This document shows positions 11,420 through 22,430 of a DNA stretch of 64,000 nucleotides, in pieces. The position numbers were made by a program, and so were the translations under genes. Every line of letters begins with the position of its first letter. Positions within the stretch are counted from its first letter, which is position 1. The notes beneath the pieces were generated by a model that was not told where the DNA came from, searched no databases, and saw only the letters and a list, made by a program, of their open reading frames with translations. Origin of the DNA: Plectrocnemia conspersa (lineage: Eukaryota; Arthropoda; Insecta; Trichoptera; Polycentropodidae); contig VTFK01000445.1 in NCBI GenBank assembly GCA_009617715.1, positions 62,001 through 126,000 of the forward strand, given 5' to 3'.

Positions 11420-13390
11420 TAAAAATATGTCTTGGTTTCATAAGACAACTGAAAGGTGTTGAAATTTTACACGAGTGATTTTAATTTATAAAGATACTAC
11501 ACTGGGTGTCATGAACTATTCTTCGATTCTAGTCTGGTAATATTTACATACATTTCGATCTCACAATTCCCCAACCAGTCAATGAAAATAATGTATACTT
11601 ATGGATTTGCCTTAAAAATATAAGGTCTTTCATTATTATGAAGCAATATTCTAAGTCTGTTTACCAACGTAAGAAGTTTTATTGATATATTTTTTAAATG
11701 GTTTCAATTTCCTTTCAAAATAATTCCACCGTAATAGTCTCGCCTGGCTTAAAAATGGATCGATAAATAATTATATCTAAATACCGCCATACTGCCACCA
11801 AAATTTTTTTTTTTCGGGTAAAATTCGATTTCGGAACATGTGTCGAAACATATTTGCCGTCTAATCATTGTTCTGATCTCATCTGGTTATTGTAAAGATT
11901 CCATTAATTATCGTAGGTAATTAGTATTTCTTCTCGAGAAAAATGTCAAATCGACAATTCTCACTTTATAAAACATTTTTATTATATATGAAAATTAAAT
12001 TTGTACGAATATTTTTAAAAGGTTAACAACTAATGCCTTTTTAATAACGCTGTATAGGTAAAGTCTGGTTTATGTTAAATATGAAAGGGTCTGGAAATCA
12101 TAAAAAAATGTTTACAAATTTTTAACACATGAACTCGCCCAATAAAATAAGACATTCAGTTATGAAATTTTTCCCAATGTGTTTGTGCCAGATGTTTGAA
12201 AATATGCATACTTTCTCGGAAGATCAATAGTATTTGAATGACCCACAATTTTTTGCTACTCTAACCGGCCGGTGGTTTTATCTTTGCTTTGATAATCTAA
12301 GAATCTACTCCGATAAGAATAAATTATGCATGGGAATCGACAGAATGTAAAACGATTTAGGGTTATTTTTCTTTTTCGATAATCCAAAAATTTTAATATT
12401 GTTTTTGTAAAGTAGCAACAGCTGTTATTGAGAATTGTATCACGATTATTATTGACAGCCGAAGGGCCTTAAATATTTCGTTAAAACAATTGGAAAATAT
12501 AAATACTAAGCTAAGCTCAAAAATTTCAATGGGCAATTAAAGAGAAATTATATAATCGAAAAAAGCAGACATTGATTTCATTAATTAAATATTTGCAAAA
12601 TCCAGAAATTCAAGTAAAAAAAATGCTTTTTTTTAGTTATTCTTTAAAAACAGGAATATGTAAAATTGGGTAAGAATTTATTCGCAGATTATTTAATAGC
12701 TCGATAAATTCTAAGGACTCATGCAACTCTATTAAATCATTAGAATCCATTAAGAAATTGAAAATTTAGCATTGGCACAACAATTAGTAGTGAAAGAAAA
12801 CTAATATCTCACAGATTAATAAAGAAAGAATTTAAAATATTTGTCGATTAAACCATTTTAGAATTTTTCCATGTCCGAAATTTTTTTAACTAAAAATAGC
12901 TAAAAAAATGGGTTATTTAAAAAATATTATGTAATAATGTATCTGCAATACTTTATTGTATTACATACATTTTTTTATTCATCAAAATTTTTCTAGAATT
13001 CTCAAAAAATTTGTGAAGCAAAGTCGAGAATTTCCATTTTTCGAGAAATGAAAATTTTTGAGAAATCAGAACGCCTAGAGGTAATGATTCAATTTAAGAA
13101 TTGTTTTAAATTATTTCTAAGAAAAAATTGAGAATAGACTTCGAAAAGTTGTTGTTTTTGCCTTTTAATCAGTTTGTGCTAGGCTTATTTTCAATTTTAA
13201 TATCGCTAGTACGAAATTTCTTGAGCAACTCCTCACAGTTCTCTGACTAACAGTACCCTCACCAAATCCCAAATTGATATTTCTCGTGGCCTCGCTGCAA
13301 CGTGTTTTAGTTTGAGCTCATACAAGCATATTTTTTCAGAAATATATGTGTGATTAGTTGTTTTTTTAATACAAAAATCCTTAACTCAAC
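11420..13390. other. AT-rich DNA without recognisable features
   Basis: No open frame of interest, repeat or hairpin could be supported. Several TTTTTCGAGAA-like words recur near 12.9-13.1 kb but form no clear repeat. Confidence 0.6.
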
Positions 13391-13394
13391 ACAT

Positions 13395-13810
13395 GTTTCT
13401 GATTCCAAGTAAACCAGTCCCTTCGTCAGGCGCCAGAAATATTAAGATTTAAGACACGTTTAGGTCGTCGACCATAACAGATGAGACTTGTTCTTGGTCT
13501 GACGCCAGTGTTCATTAAACCTTTTACTGTAATTCAGTACAGTAATTCAAATCAAATCAGGTCGCAATGCCATGATGATCGGCAAATTTTCGTCCTTGGC
13601 CGGGCGGCTCCATTGAAAATTCTGCTGCAGATGGCCCGACGCCGGGGTTTATTTATTCTAAGGCTTGTCATCTTCGCTCCAAATTAAAGTTCTTTACAGG
13701 CTAATGCCACAGTGTGCCGCTGTTTTCCAAGCTTTCGTTCTTGGTCAATCGCTCCTGTTAAAGACTCCGCCGTAGATAGTCCGACGCTTAGCTTTCTACA
13801 TCAAATGACG
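13395..13810 (+). repeat. Dispersed repeat, two copies of the CGTCCTTGGCCGG module
   Basis: The segment opens with a block (CCCTTCGTCAGGCGCCAGAAAT) that also begins the 20.4-kb copy. It then carries the signature module twice: TTTTCGTCCTTGGCCGGGCG near 13.59 kb and AAGCTTTCGTTCTTGGTCAA near 13.73 kb. Each is followed by a degenerate CTGCAGATGGCCCGACGC-type block. The module is thus itself duplicated within the element. Its class is unknown; no coding frame is shared across copies. Confidence 0.6.
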
Positions 13811-15129
13811 TATTTTTATTTTTATAAAATATACTATGATACACAGTTCATATTTAATTTAGTTTAAAGTTATTTTTATGGATATTGGATTTTCAAAATA
13901 TTGATAAATAATAACATAATTACTAGAGGCAAATCAAAATATTTTTTAATATTGCTAGACATTAAAAAGCAAGAAAATAGCTAATTATAGATTGATGTAT
14001 AATAAAACATCGTGCGTATAATTAAAACAAAATACATTGTTTGTTTTTCCTAAAAAGCTTGATTTTAATTATAACATCGCTGTTTTTAATATCGATTTTA
14101 GAAAACAATGAGTTTTTTATTTTCATATAAAATTAATTTCGAAAAATGTGTTTAATATTTTATACAGGTTAATTGGAGTAAATATTACAGTTCTTAAAAA
14201 TATAGAAAATAGTTTTACTTATTCATATATTTTTTATTTAAATTGTCAGATGTACTAATTAGCATTTGAGTAAAAACTGCAGTTAAAATGTAAAAATACG
14301 AAATAGCACATGTAATTATACGCAAGTCAACGACTGTCTGAATGTATCTCGACCGTATTTTTTTTCATTCCGAGTTGTTGCCCTCATTGTTGATAATGAG
14401 TCTAGTAGAAGTTGTAGTTAAATTGAACGTTATTACACTTTTAAAACGCAAAGTTTTTATTAACATGGATAAAATATTATACAGGAAATTATTCATGTCA
14501 AGTTTTATTTTTAAAAAGGAATAATTAATGTAATATTTTGTGAAAAAAGAGAAGCTGCTGTTAATATTAATGACTAACTTGTATCTGTGATGCAACAGGA
14601 AAATAGTGTCGAGAATTTATAGTAGAAAGATTTACTGTTCTTTGCGAATAATTCAAGTGGAAAGCTATTCACTGTCATCAAAGAATTTAATTCGTATAAT
14701 TATCGATTAACTTTATTACTTATTTAAAATGTGTCTAGAACTGTTTATGAAGTATGTATAAAATAATTATTGTTTTGTAAAAAGAGAGAATTGATATAAA
14801 TAAATATACGGGTATTATATGATTTTGAAAAGTAAGCAAGATTTTAATGTACATGTGTATATATGTACCTCAAATTATTTTAAAGCACACTGCAGTACTC
14901 TAACTTATGAAATTTTAATATTTACCATAAAACACACTTTCATGTGCATAGCTGAAATAATACAGGGCATTCCAAGTATGCAATATCGAACATTGTTTTG
15001 CGGTTTTCATAATACAGCTTCATTCCAAACGTCCGTTTTCAAATTCCCGACGTCCGTTAATTCAACGCGATGAAAGCTCATTGTTTACTGAGTTTTTTTT
15101 TCTTCTGACTTCGTTTCGTTCATTTCACA
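13811..15129. other. AT-rich DNA without recognisable features
   Basis: Apart from weak open frames of 60-85 codons near 14.35-14.60 and 14.82-15.07 kb that look random, nothing is supported. Confidence 0.55.
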
Positions 15130-15249
15130 ATGTCTTCGCCGAACGCATATGATATTTTTGTATTTGTGATATTTTCGTACTTCACCCACACCTCTCTCCC
15201 GTTCCTTATCCTCATTTCACTCACGGCTCTCTATAATGAGTCTAAATAA
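15130..15249 (+). CDS. Candidate small membrane peptide ORF, 39 aa
   Basis: An ATG in an acceptable animal context (CACAATGT) opens a 39-codon frame ending in TAA. The predicted peptide has a short polar start (M-S-S-P-N-A-Y-D) and two hydrophobic stretches (I-F-V-F-V-I-F-S-Y-F and L-P-F-L-I-L-I-S-L-T-A-L), and ends N-E-S-K. It could form a membrane hairpin. The region is pyrimidine-rich, which by itself yields F/L/S-rich peptides, so chance is quite possible. No known family is recognised, and no splice or promoter signal supports it. Confidence 0.15.
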   Translation: MSSPNAYDIFVFVIFSYFTHTSLPFLILISLTALYNESK

Positions 15250-17084
15250 TCTTGGCAAATTTGCAAAATTTTTGTTTTCGACCAAGATATTTCAAGGACG
15301 CAATTGTGCACAGTTCAAGGCGTGTTTACCAGAATTAATAATAAACTACTTGTTTGCGAGAAACGCAGTTGTAGTGCTTTAACGGGCTTGGCATAAGAGT
15401 CCATTATTCCATCAATGTCTAGACTTGTGTAAATAATATGTTCCGTAAATTTTTTTCGTTGAACTTAGTTTAACAAAAAGTTATTTTTCTGACTTTAGTC
15501 CGCCGACTGATATATTTTTAAATGTGGGTTAAAGATATTGATTAACAAAAAATAGCATTAACTGCTTCCCTTATTAAAATGCACCGTCTTACACCGCATC
15601 AAGAAAATTGTATTGTATTAGGCTATTTATTGTGCTTTTAAAGACATTTGTTTTAATACACGTTTATCCTAATATATATAATGATATTTTTAATTAATGT
15701 ATATAAATAAAAATTAATCAAAAAGATCTAATGGTTTTCAGTAGAAGTAAAAGGAAAGCAATGTTAATATTCTAACACGGTTTTATTATTATGTTTATTT
15801 AAAATTCTAAAAATAATCTACGCATGTATCGCTAAATATGTTTTGCACGAGAGGTCATTATTCCATCACTGTCCGTGTTTTATTTAGGAATAGCCCACTT
15901 TTAAGTCGTGGCAAAATAAAAAAATACCACATGAAAGCACGCACTGACGTGTGAGATAAAATTATATAATTTTAAAATCGACGTGTTAAAAGATAAATGT
16001 GCATGCAACTTGTAATATTGCGACAATAATTTACTGCGAACAATATAACCTTGTATTGTATTTTTATTATTTGCAACAGTTAATATTAAAAATCTAATAT
16101 ATGCAAAAATATATAAAAATAAAAAATACTACTATTATAAATAATATATATAAATATTTAATATATTAATCGAGTGGTCATCGATGTATGCAAATTAAAG
16201 CTTAAAAACAGGACCCTTGAATATTTAAATTTAATCATTTATAATAAAAATAAAACTTTCATTGAAACTTTATAAAAAAGTTATATAAATATCAAAGGTC
16301 AAGATCGTAAGATTACATATTTTCAGTTTAGTTAAGGTGTTTGTAATAAATAACGTCTGATCATTCGTTCACAATTCCAAGAAAGGATTAAAAGCGCCGT
16401 CTTGCGTAAAATAGATAAAAGCAATCTTCCTCCGGTTTCGAAGGGTTGATCCTTAAGGATCACGTCAAGATCCTTCTTAATACTCGTTCATTTGTTGTAT
16501 AACAGAAAATCTAGTACAGAAGGCTTGAGTACCGCCTATGATTTATTACTTTTGCTGTAACGAGTTACAAATTTTCTGGGAACGAATTAATCAAGCGATT
16601 ATTTTGAAGTTGTAATTAATTTGTATAAAGATAATATACATACTTTTATGTCAAGGAAGTAGATTTCTCCGCGAAATATTGGTAACCATATACTATATGT
16701 ATATATATATAAAACATGTTTTGAATTTATAATTAATATACATGGTATTTAAAAAAAAAATTTAAAGTTCGCGATATATGACAAAGTAATAAATGTATCT
16801 TATTTACACAAATTCTGACCTATATTGTTTTTATAAGCATTTGTACATCAAAAATAAAACTTTGAAATATACGATTTTTACTCTAGTTATTTTATATATA
16901 ATAAGTTAAGATATTATTGCAAAAATAAATATTTTTTGTGTATTTGTCAGTATTTAACAATAGCAGAAAAAATAAAATTAATATTCAACATTGTATCATA
17001 TATGGATTCAAAGAAGGAAGTAATGCAACTACCACGACTAGAAATATATATTAATTGTATAGTAAAGTTATGTTAAAAACTCAA
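15250..17084. other. AT-rich DNA without recognisable features
   Basis: AT-rich with dense stops. A slightly GC-richer patch near 16.38-16.50 kb has no open frame worth calling. A TA-rich run lies near 16.70 kb. Confidence 0.6.
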
Positions 17085-17960
17085 ACGTGTCGATTTTGGA
17101 TCAGTAAGATTTGATCAAAAAAAATATTTTTGAAAGACGAGGCCTCAGACTTATGAACAAATACAAGAAATGATTCTTGACTGATCTCAAAATAACTTGC
17201 AGAATGGTTGATCCATCAAACGCTAAGAGACATCTTAATAAATTAGGAATCGTGTTTAATCCCTGTATTTGGGTATCACATGAATTATCACAGAATAATT
17301 TATTAGGTATACTGACAACGTAACGGGTGATGAAAAAGGGATTGAATTTAATAATAATAAGACAACTCTTCTTTCTAGCTGCAAAGGAGAACTATACCAG
17401 AATAACAGGTTATTTAAATATGTGGTAGAATATTACAGGTATGGCGTATTATTTATAATAAAAAAATCAAATTTTACGATTATGACTTGACAGGTTTACC
17501 CAATGTGTCATGTTAAAAAATATAAAAAAATAAATATAAGCACTATTTCACATATTTTTTTCTAGCTCCTCATAGCTATCACTGAAAACATCATTGTGTT
17601 TGACAAGTTCATTGCGAAGCTGGATGGCTCGTGCAAAAGGAGCGTTCTCGAGTGTTGAGGTTATGGATACTAATAAGAGACGCAATCGAAACTGTACTTT
17701 TAAAATCAAATGTTGTCAAGTCAACAATTGTATAATTTAAGTCAAGCACTGAACAAAAACGACATTATTTTTCACCACGATAATGCCAGGCCACGTTTAG
17801 ACATTTATCACTAAAAATAACTTTTGACATTAAAAGGAAAGCTTTACAGCATTCCCACATACTCTCCAGACTATAATGTAATACGATCCTTAAAAAATAC
17901 CAAATTGGTAAATTGCCCTCATATCTAAAGATTTTTATATGAACAGAAAAAAAATGTTTG
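17085..17960 (+). pseudogene. Mariner-family transposase relic
   Basis: Signatures of a mariner transposase appear in order, in shifting frames. First is a helix-turn-helix / linker region (A-K-R-H-L-N-K-L-G, then W-V-S-H-E-L) near 17.22-17.31 kb. Next is G-D-E-K-G-I-E-F near 17.33 kb, holding the first catalytic Asp. A W-N-I-T-G-M-A-Y-Y stretch lies near 17.43 kb, F-H-H-D-N-A-R-P with the second Asp near 17.77 kb, and Y-S-P-D-Y-N with the third Asp near 17.87 kb. The order and spacing fit a DD34D mariner of about 345 residues. Frameshifts and stops mean it is dead. No terminal inverted repeats were identified. The next repeat copy starts about 90 bp downstream. Confidence 0.88.
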
Positions 17961-18044
17961 ATCTATGTGTCAGGAGGTTTATTTTTGTTAAGACAAAGTT
18001 TGTGCATCAATTGAAAAAAAAAATTGTGCGAGTTGAATTATTGA

Positions 18045-18478
18045 TTCCGGGCATCAAGCTGAACTAGTGAATGTGAAGAGAGAAGCGGCTGTTTTTGCGA
18101 TCTTCGCTGGGCTAAAGTTGGGTTCAAGTTGGAGGATTCTTGTTTGTAGATATGAAGTCTTAAACACTTTGAAGTTGATTTTCAAATGTGAATGTCAGCA
18201 GAAGTGTCTCTAAAAAGAGAAGTTCCTTAAAGTTTCCGAGAGATTTTTAATTATTTATATCCATAGTATCCTACATAGATCTGTTTTCCGCCTTTTTTTA
18301 GTAGAACAGCAATTTTTTTTAAACAAATTACTAATGACCATCAAAGCAGATTACGAACGGCAGTTTTGAGGGCAACCCTAAATGTTTCTCCTAATTGATT
18401 CTGATTTATGACGTATACTTTGTGACTTAAGCTGCTAAAAGGTTTCTCAGTGTGCTATCCCACTTTAATAAAAAAAAC
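18045..18478 (+). mobile_element. Decayed DNA-transposon copy, best of three
   Basis: This copy of the family at 1.8 and 53.1 kb reads V-K-R-E-A-A-V-F-A-I-F-A-G-L-K at its start in an open frame of about 45 codons. Farther along, D-S-D-L and K-R-F-L-S-like pieces are recognisable in other frames. It aligns with the reverse complement of 1775-2190 over nearly its whole length, including the GTGACTTAA...TCCCACTT end. The N-terminal motif and layout suggest a transposase of the wider Tc1/mariner group, different from the mariner just upstream. That assignment is inference. Confidence 0.55.
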
Positions 18479-18479
18479 G

Positions 18480-19154
18480 CATTTTTATTTAAACTTAAAA
18501 TTCTTTATCACATGATAATTTTTATAATTAAATAGCATGCCCTACAATTGTAAGTTGATTAAATTAACCAATAGATTGAATACATTGTTATGAATAGAAA
18601 GAATTTAATTGATTAAATTCTAAAAGAGCATCAACCCATAATTACCGACTTTCATCACTTGATATTTTTAAAACATTAAATACAAACCAACAATTCGCTA
18701 CGTCATTGCCAGCCAGATGTAGCTGCTTTATCTTAGTCATTAGCTGCATCCTTTATGCAATGGCAAAGCTAAGCCAACGGTAGGCAGATCCATTCATAGT
18801 CAGATTTGTTTACCTACTTGATTATATATACAATTTGTTTTTAGGTATATGTATATATGGATGTTTATATAAGAGAACATATCATTTTAAATATATAATT
18901 TCTATTAATAAGTATAATCGTTTTGGAAATAATATAACACAATATAACTAATAAGCTATCCATGTATCAAATATGTATTTTTTATACATACTTTTTGATA
19001 TACGAAATAATGTAAAAAACTATGATATTTTTACATTCATTGAAAAGTTTAAAACTATTGATATGATAATTAAGCTAATTTAAAATTAAATGATGTAAAT
19101 AAAATATTTTTGTGTATACGTATGATAAATGTGTTTTGCCACGTGAGCGAAAGC
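18480..19154. other. AT-rich DNA without recognisable features
   Basis: Nothing is supported here beyond AT-rich sequence. The flank right before 19155 contains a CACGTG E-box at 19140-19145. Confidence 0.55.
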
Positions 19155-19186
19155 TTTTCATTATAGCTTCGAAAGCTTAATGAAAA
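19155..19186. other. Perfect-stem hairpin with 3-base loop
   Basis: TTTTCATTA pairs with TAATGAAAA, and inside it AGCTT pairs with AAGCT around a CGA loop. Only a single bulged T interrupts a 14-bp stem. It lies in a GC-richer patch (19.14-19.36 kb) that also has CACGTG and CACGTGTGTCG motifs. It could be a structured RNA, a cruciform-forming regulatory site or a transposon end. Confidence 0.5.
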
Positions 19187-20438
19187 CAAACGACACGAGC
19201 CTTAAATTTGTTACGACTTTCACAGTATTCGACACGTGTGTCGCTTTAAAAAGACTAATATACGGGTGATTTTGTACAAAATAGCCCTTCACTTTCAGTT
19301 TAATTACATTTTCCGGTCGATAGCCCTGAACCGGGCAAGCGTACACGCGTAAGGATAATTTTGGGATTAGAAAGGCACGCTTTTTGTGAAAAATACCTAA
19401 CGAGTATTATGTATTATCAAAAAAGACGTGCTTAAAAGGAGCTGAGCTTAAGGAGAAAGGAGTATAAAGAAAAAAAAAACCGCAAGAGATTGAAATGTAC
19501 TTATGGAATTGGATTTAACCGACTAATGCGGAAGAGATTCTCTGATTTATTTTTGTGTGTACGTATATAGATATTTTATATTTACAACTGAAATTGATCA
19601 TTTATTAAAATGATACGAGATCAATGGGATAAAAGCCATCACAATAAAAAAGACATTAAGAATATGGTGTGTGAATGCATGATTGATTTATTGCTTTTTA
19701 TATTTATTTATTTAATGTAAATCTTTCTTTGCAACATGAAAGTCGTGACAATGTAATTAACAACTACTAAGTAAGTAGTGAGATACCAGATTGACTCAAA
19801 ATCAAAATTAGTGTAATCTAGTTTATTAATATTAAACTAAAACTACAGCTTACAGTAAAAATATGTTATTATGCACGATTTAAATCGATTTTATTTATTA
19901 TTATTACGTTATTCTACTATATGATAAGAAAACATCTTAGAAAAGTTAGTTAGTGATAATTAATTAAAATTAAATTAATATATTAATCACTACTTTTGAT
20001 CGTCCAGATACGTTTGAAATTTAAAAACACTAAACTCAATTTGAGATTCGAGCCCATGTCTTTCAGATATTAATCAATGACTAATAATACAATTTCTTGC
20101 CCTGGTAAATATATATTTTTTTTACATGCAAACCTTAAACTGGAAGTAGTATATATTATTTTTACAGGCAATCGATACCCATTTTTTTTTATTAAATTTG
20201 TCTGATAATAATTCAGTAAGATAAAATTAATTTTTTTAATTATAATTTTTTTCACTGTCACAGTTAAGAATGTAACAATTTAATATTTTGCGGTTCTTCC
20301 GATAACCAAAAAGATAACGATATTTCTACAAAATAAATTTTGAATTGTTTTTCAACGATTCTCGGAAGCACTTTAAAACTGAATTTTAAGAAAGATAAGA
20401 AGGCGTGATTCAAACCTTCATGAGAAAAAAGAATTGGC
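19187..20438. other. AT-rich DNA without recognisable features
   Basis: After the GC-richer patch up to about 19.36 kb the sequence is plain AT-rich DNA. No supported feature. Confidence 0.55.
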
Positions 20439-20439
20439 T

Positions 20440-20745
20440 TATCACACGTTTCCTAGTGCTTTTCAAGTGATCCTTTTCCTTTGTCGGGCGCCAGAGATTG
20501 TTTTTATTTACGCCAAACAGTGAAGTTTGTTTGTGAACTAGATCAGAGAGAATAGTGCAATTACTTGGTCTGAAACATGGGTTCATTTATTAACCCTTAG
20601 ATTGTCATCCTTTCAATTAGACCTTTTAAGTGGCAAAAGCCGAAACATTCCGCCATTTGCAAAGCTTTCGTCCTTGGCCGGAATCCCCCATTAAAGACTC
20701 CACTGCAGATGGCCTAAAGTCGAACCCGGTCGCCCTCAATTAATG
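20440..20745 (+). repeat. Dispersed repeat copy (CGTCCTTGGCCGG family)
   Basis: The copy carries the family's opening block (CTTTGTCGGGCGCCAGAGAT) and the signature GCAAAGCTTTCGTCCTTGGC near 20.67 kb. A CCCATTAAAGACTCCACTGC and GATGGCC block follows. It is co-linear with 13395-13810, which fixes about 300 bp as the minimum element length. Confidence 0.65.
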
Positions 20746-22347
20746 TTATCATTCTTAAATACATTTTTTAAGATCTCATTATATTGTTTATTCTAATGTA
20801 ATGTTTTTTCAATAAATTTGAATTAGAAAATAAAGTTCTAAAATGTTTATAACAATAGTTATATTTTCAATGATTGTAATTTGGAGTCAGATAAAACAAA
20901 ATCCCTATTAACAATATTAACTTTAAGACTAATTAAAGCGAAATTAAACAGTATAATATGAGCTTATTTTCTTATTTAAAGAGACTTTGCTGTATACATT
21001 CTAGCAAACTTATGTAGAAAAACGAAGCTTTCAATTACAAAGTTTTCACATGAATAATATAACGAGAGCAATAAAATCGATTTTTACGTTGATTTTTATT
21101 TTTGTATTTGTTTAAAATTCACAAACAACTTTACGCGAATGATAATAAATATTAAATGGTAAATTTGTGTACAAACAGCGTGAAGGAATTAATTAATTTC
21201 CAACCAACCTTGGTGAATCAGGCTCGTTTCATAAAATGTAACGTTTTCGTAACGGTTTTCAATAAAATCAATTAGTAAACGTGTTTCTGTCGATTTCATT
21301 AATTAATCTATGAACAGCATCGTAATTAAAATAAATTTACTATATTAATAAAGCTTCAAATTAAATTTTCTGTTAGATTTTGATATTATGAAATCATATA
21401 TGTATTTAAAATTATTGAGGTATAATAACTATTTAATAGATTTTTGTTAAAGTCGATTATCATTTAATATCAATGCTAAATATCTTAGAAATTCAATTAA
21501 ATTCTAAATTCATAAATATTAATTTTGGCAAATATTTTTTTAGGAAAGTAAACTGATTTAATTATTTATAAACTAATATGTACGTTTTATTCATTTTTAA
21601 ATTTCGTATGAAAAAGTATAATTTATAATTGCTTAGATAAATAATTATTTTGTAAGATTCAATAGCATGATTTAGTATGTATTTAATAACTGATAAAAAC
21701 ATTTTTATGTTTTTATTAGCACGTATAGCTTTTTAAAAACATAATAATTTAAAATAATAAAACGAACTAATATAAAGCTAACTGAGTATTTTAAAATATG
21801 ATCAGATTGAGATATTAACATAAAAATAGATAGACAAAGCAAAATAGAAAAATTGCTGGTAAAAAAATCAAAGGTTACTATTAGGGGTATATATTTGCTG
21901 ATACTTCTTTCAAAAGCCTACTTTTTTTACAAATAGTTACAAAATAACCTTGATAAGACTTTGAAATTGAATGGTTGTCTGTATCAAAAGACTCTGAGAT
22001 ATCTATTTATATTATAATACATATATTTGAGTATATATTTCGAGAGATTTTATCATCCTTTTTGTAAAAGATGTTTATATTACATATATTTGAGTATTAT
22101 TATTTTATTATACTTTTTGTATCGAAACTGTATCGTATCGAAATCACTGAATAAAAATATATTTATGTAAAATAATTAATCTGGTACTGATAACAAACAA
22201 TAGATCTGTGTTAACATATTTTTTTCGAACGAGAGTTTCTTAACAAATATTTTAAGAAATATAAGAATATATATTTTTATAACAAATATATAAAAAATAT
22301 ATAATATTTCACTTATTTGCATTGTGTTTAAATATGAATTGACTTAC
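20746..22347 (-). other. AT-rich DNA, probably intron of the RGK-like gene
   Basis: This lies directly downstream of the RGK-like exon's splice donor and is very AT-rich with no supported open frame. I looked on the minus strand for the next exon (the N-K-x-D and S-A-x motifs of the GTPase domain) and found none here. Confidence 0.5.
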
Positions 22348-22430
22348 CTTTGAATTATTAATGATCAAGAAGCACAATTCAGATTCTTCACCATTCAGCA
22401 TGATCGATACTCTCTCGTCGACTGGCATTT
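22348..22430 (-). CDS. RGK-like small GTPase, exon with switch/NGEESEL region
   Basis: An 83-bp exon is flanked by an acceptor (TATCCGCAG before 22430) and a consensus donor (GTAAGT after 22348). Joined in phase to the exon at 26056-26355, the split codon gives Glu. The exon then reads M-P-V-D-E-R-V-S-I-M-L-N-G-E-E-S-E-L, followed by C-F-L-I-I-N-N-S-K, ending in phase 0. A loop followed by V-S-V-x-L-x-G-E-E-S-E-L is typical of RGK proteins between the P-loop strand and the G3 region. RGK G3 motifs lack the canonical DxxG, and none is seen here. The remaining domain must lie further down the minus strand, probably below this window's unrecognised stretches or outside it. Confidence 0.78.

Noticed and set aside
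13481..13687. Plus-strand 68-codon frame
   Set aside because: It lies inside the dispersed CGTCCTTGGCCGG repeat and is not kept in the other copies.
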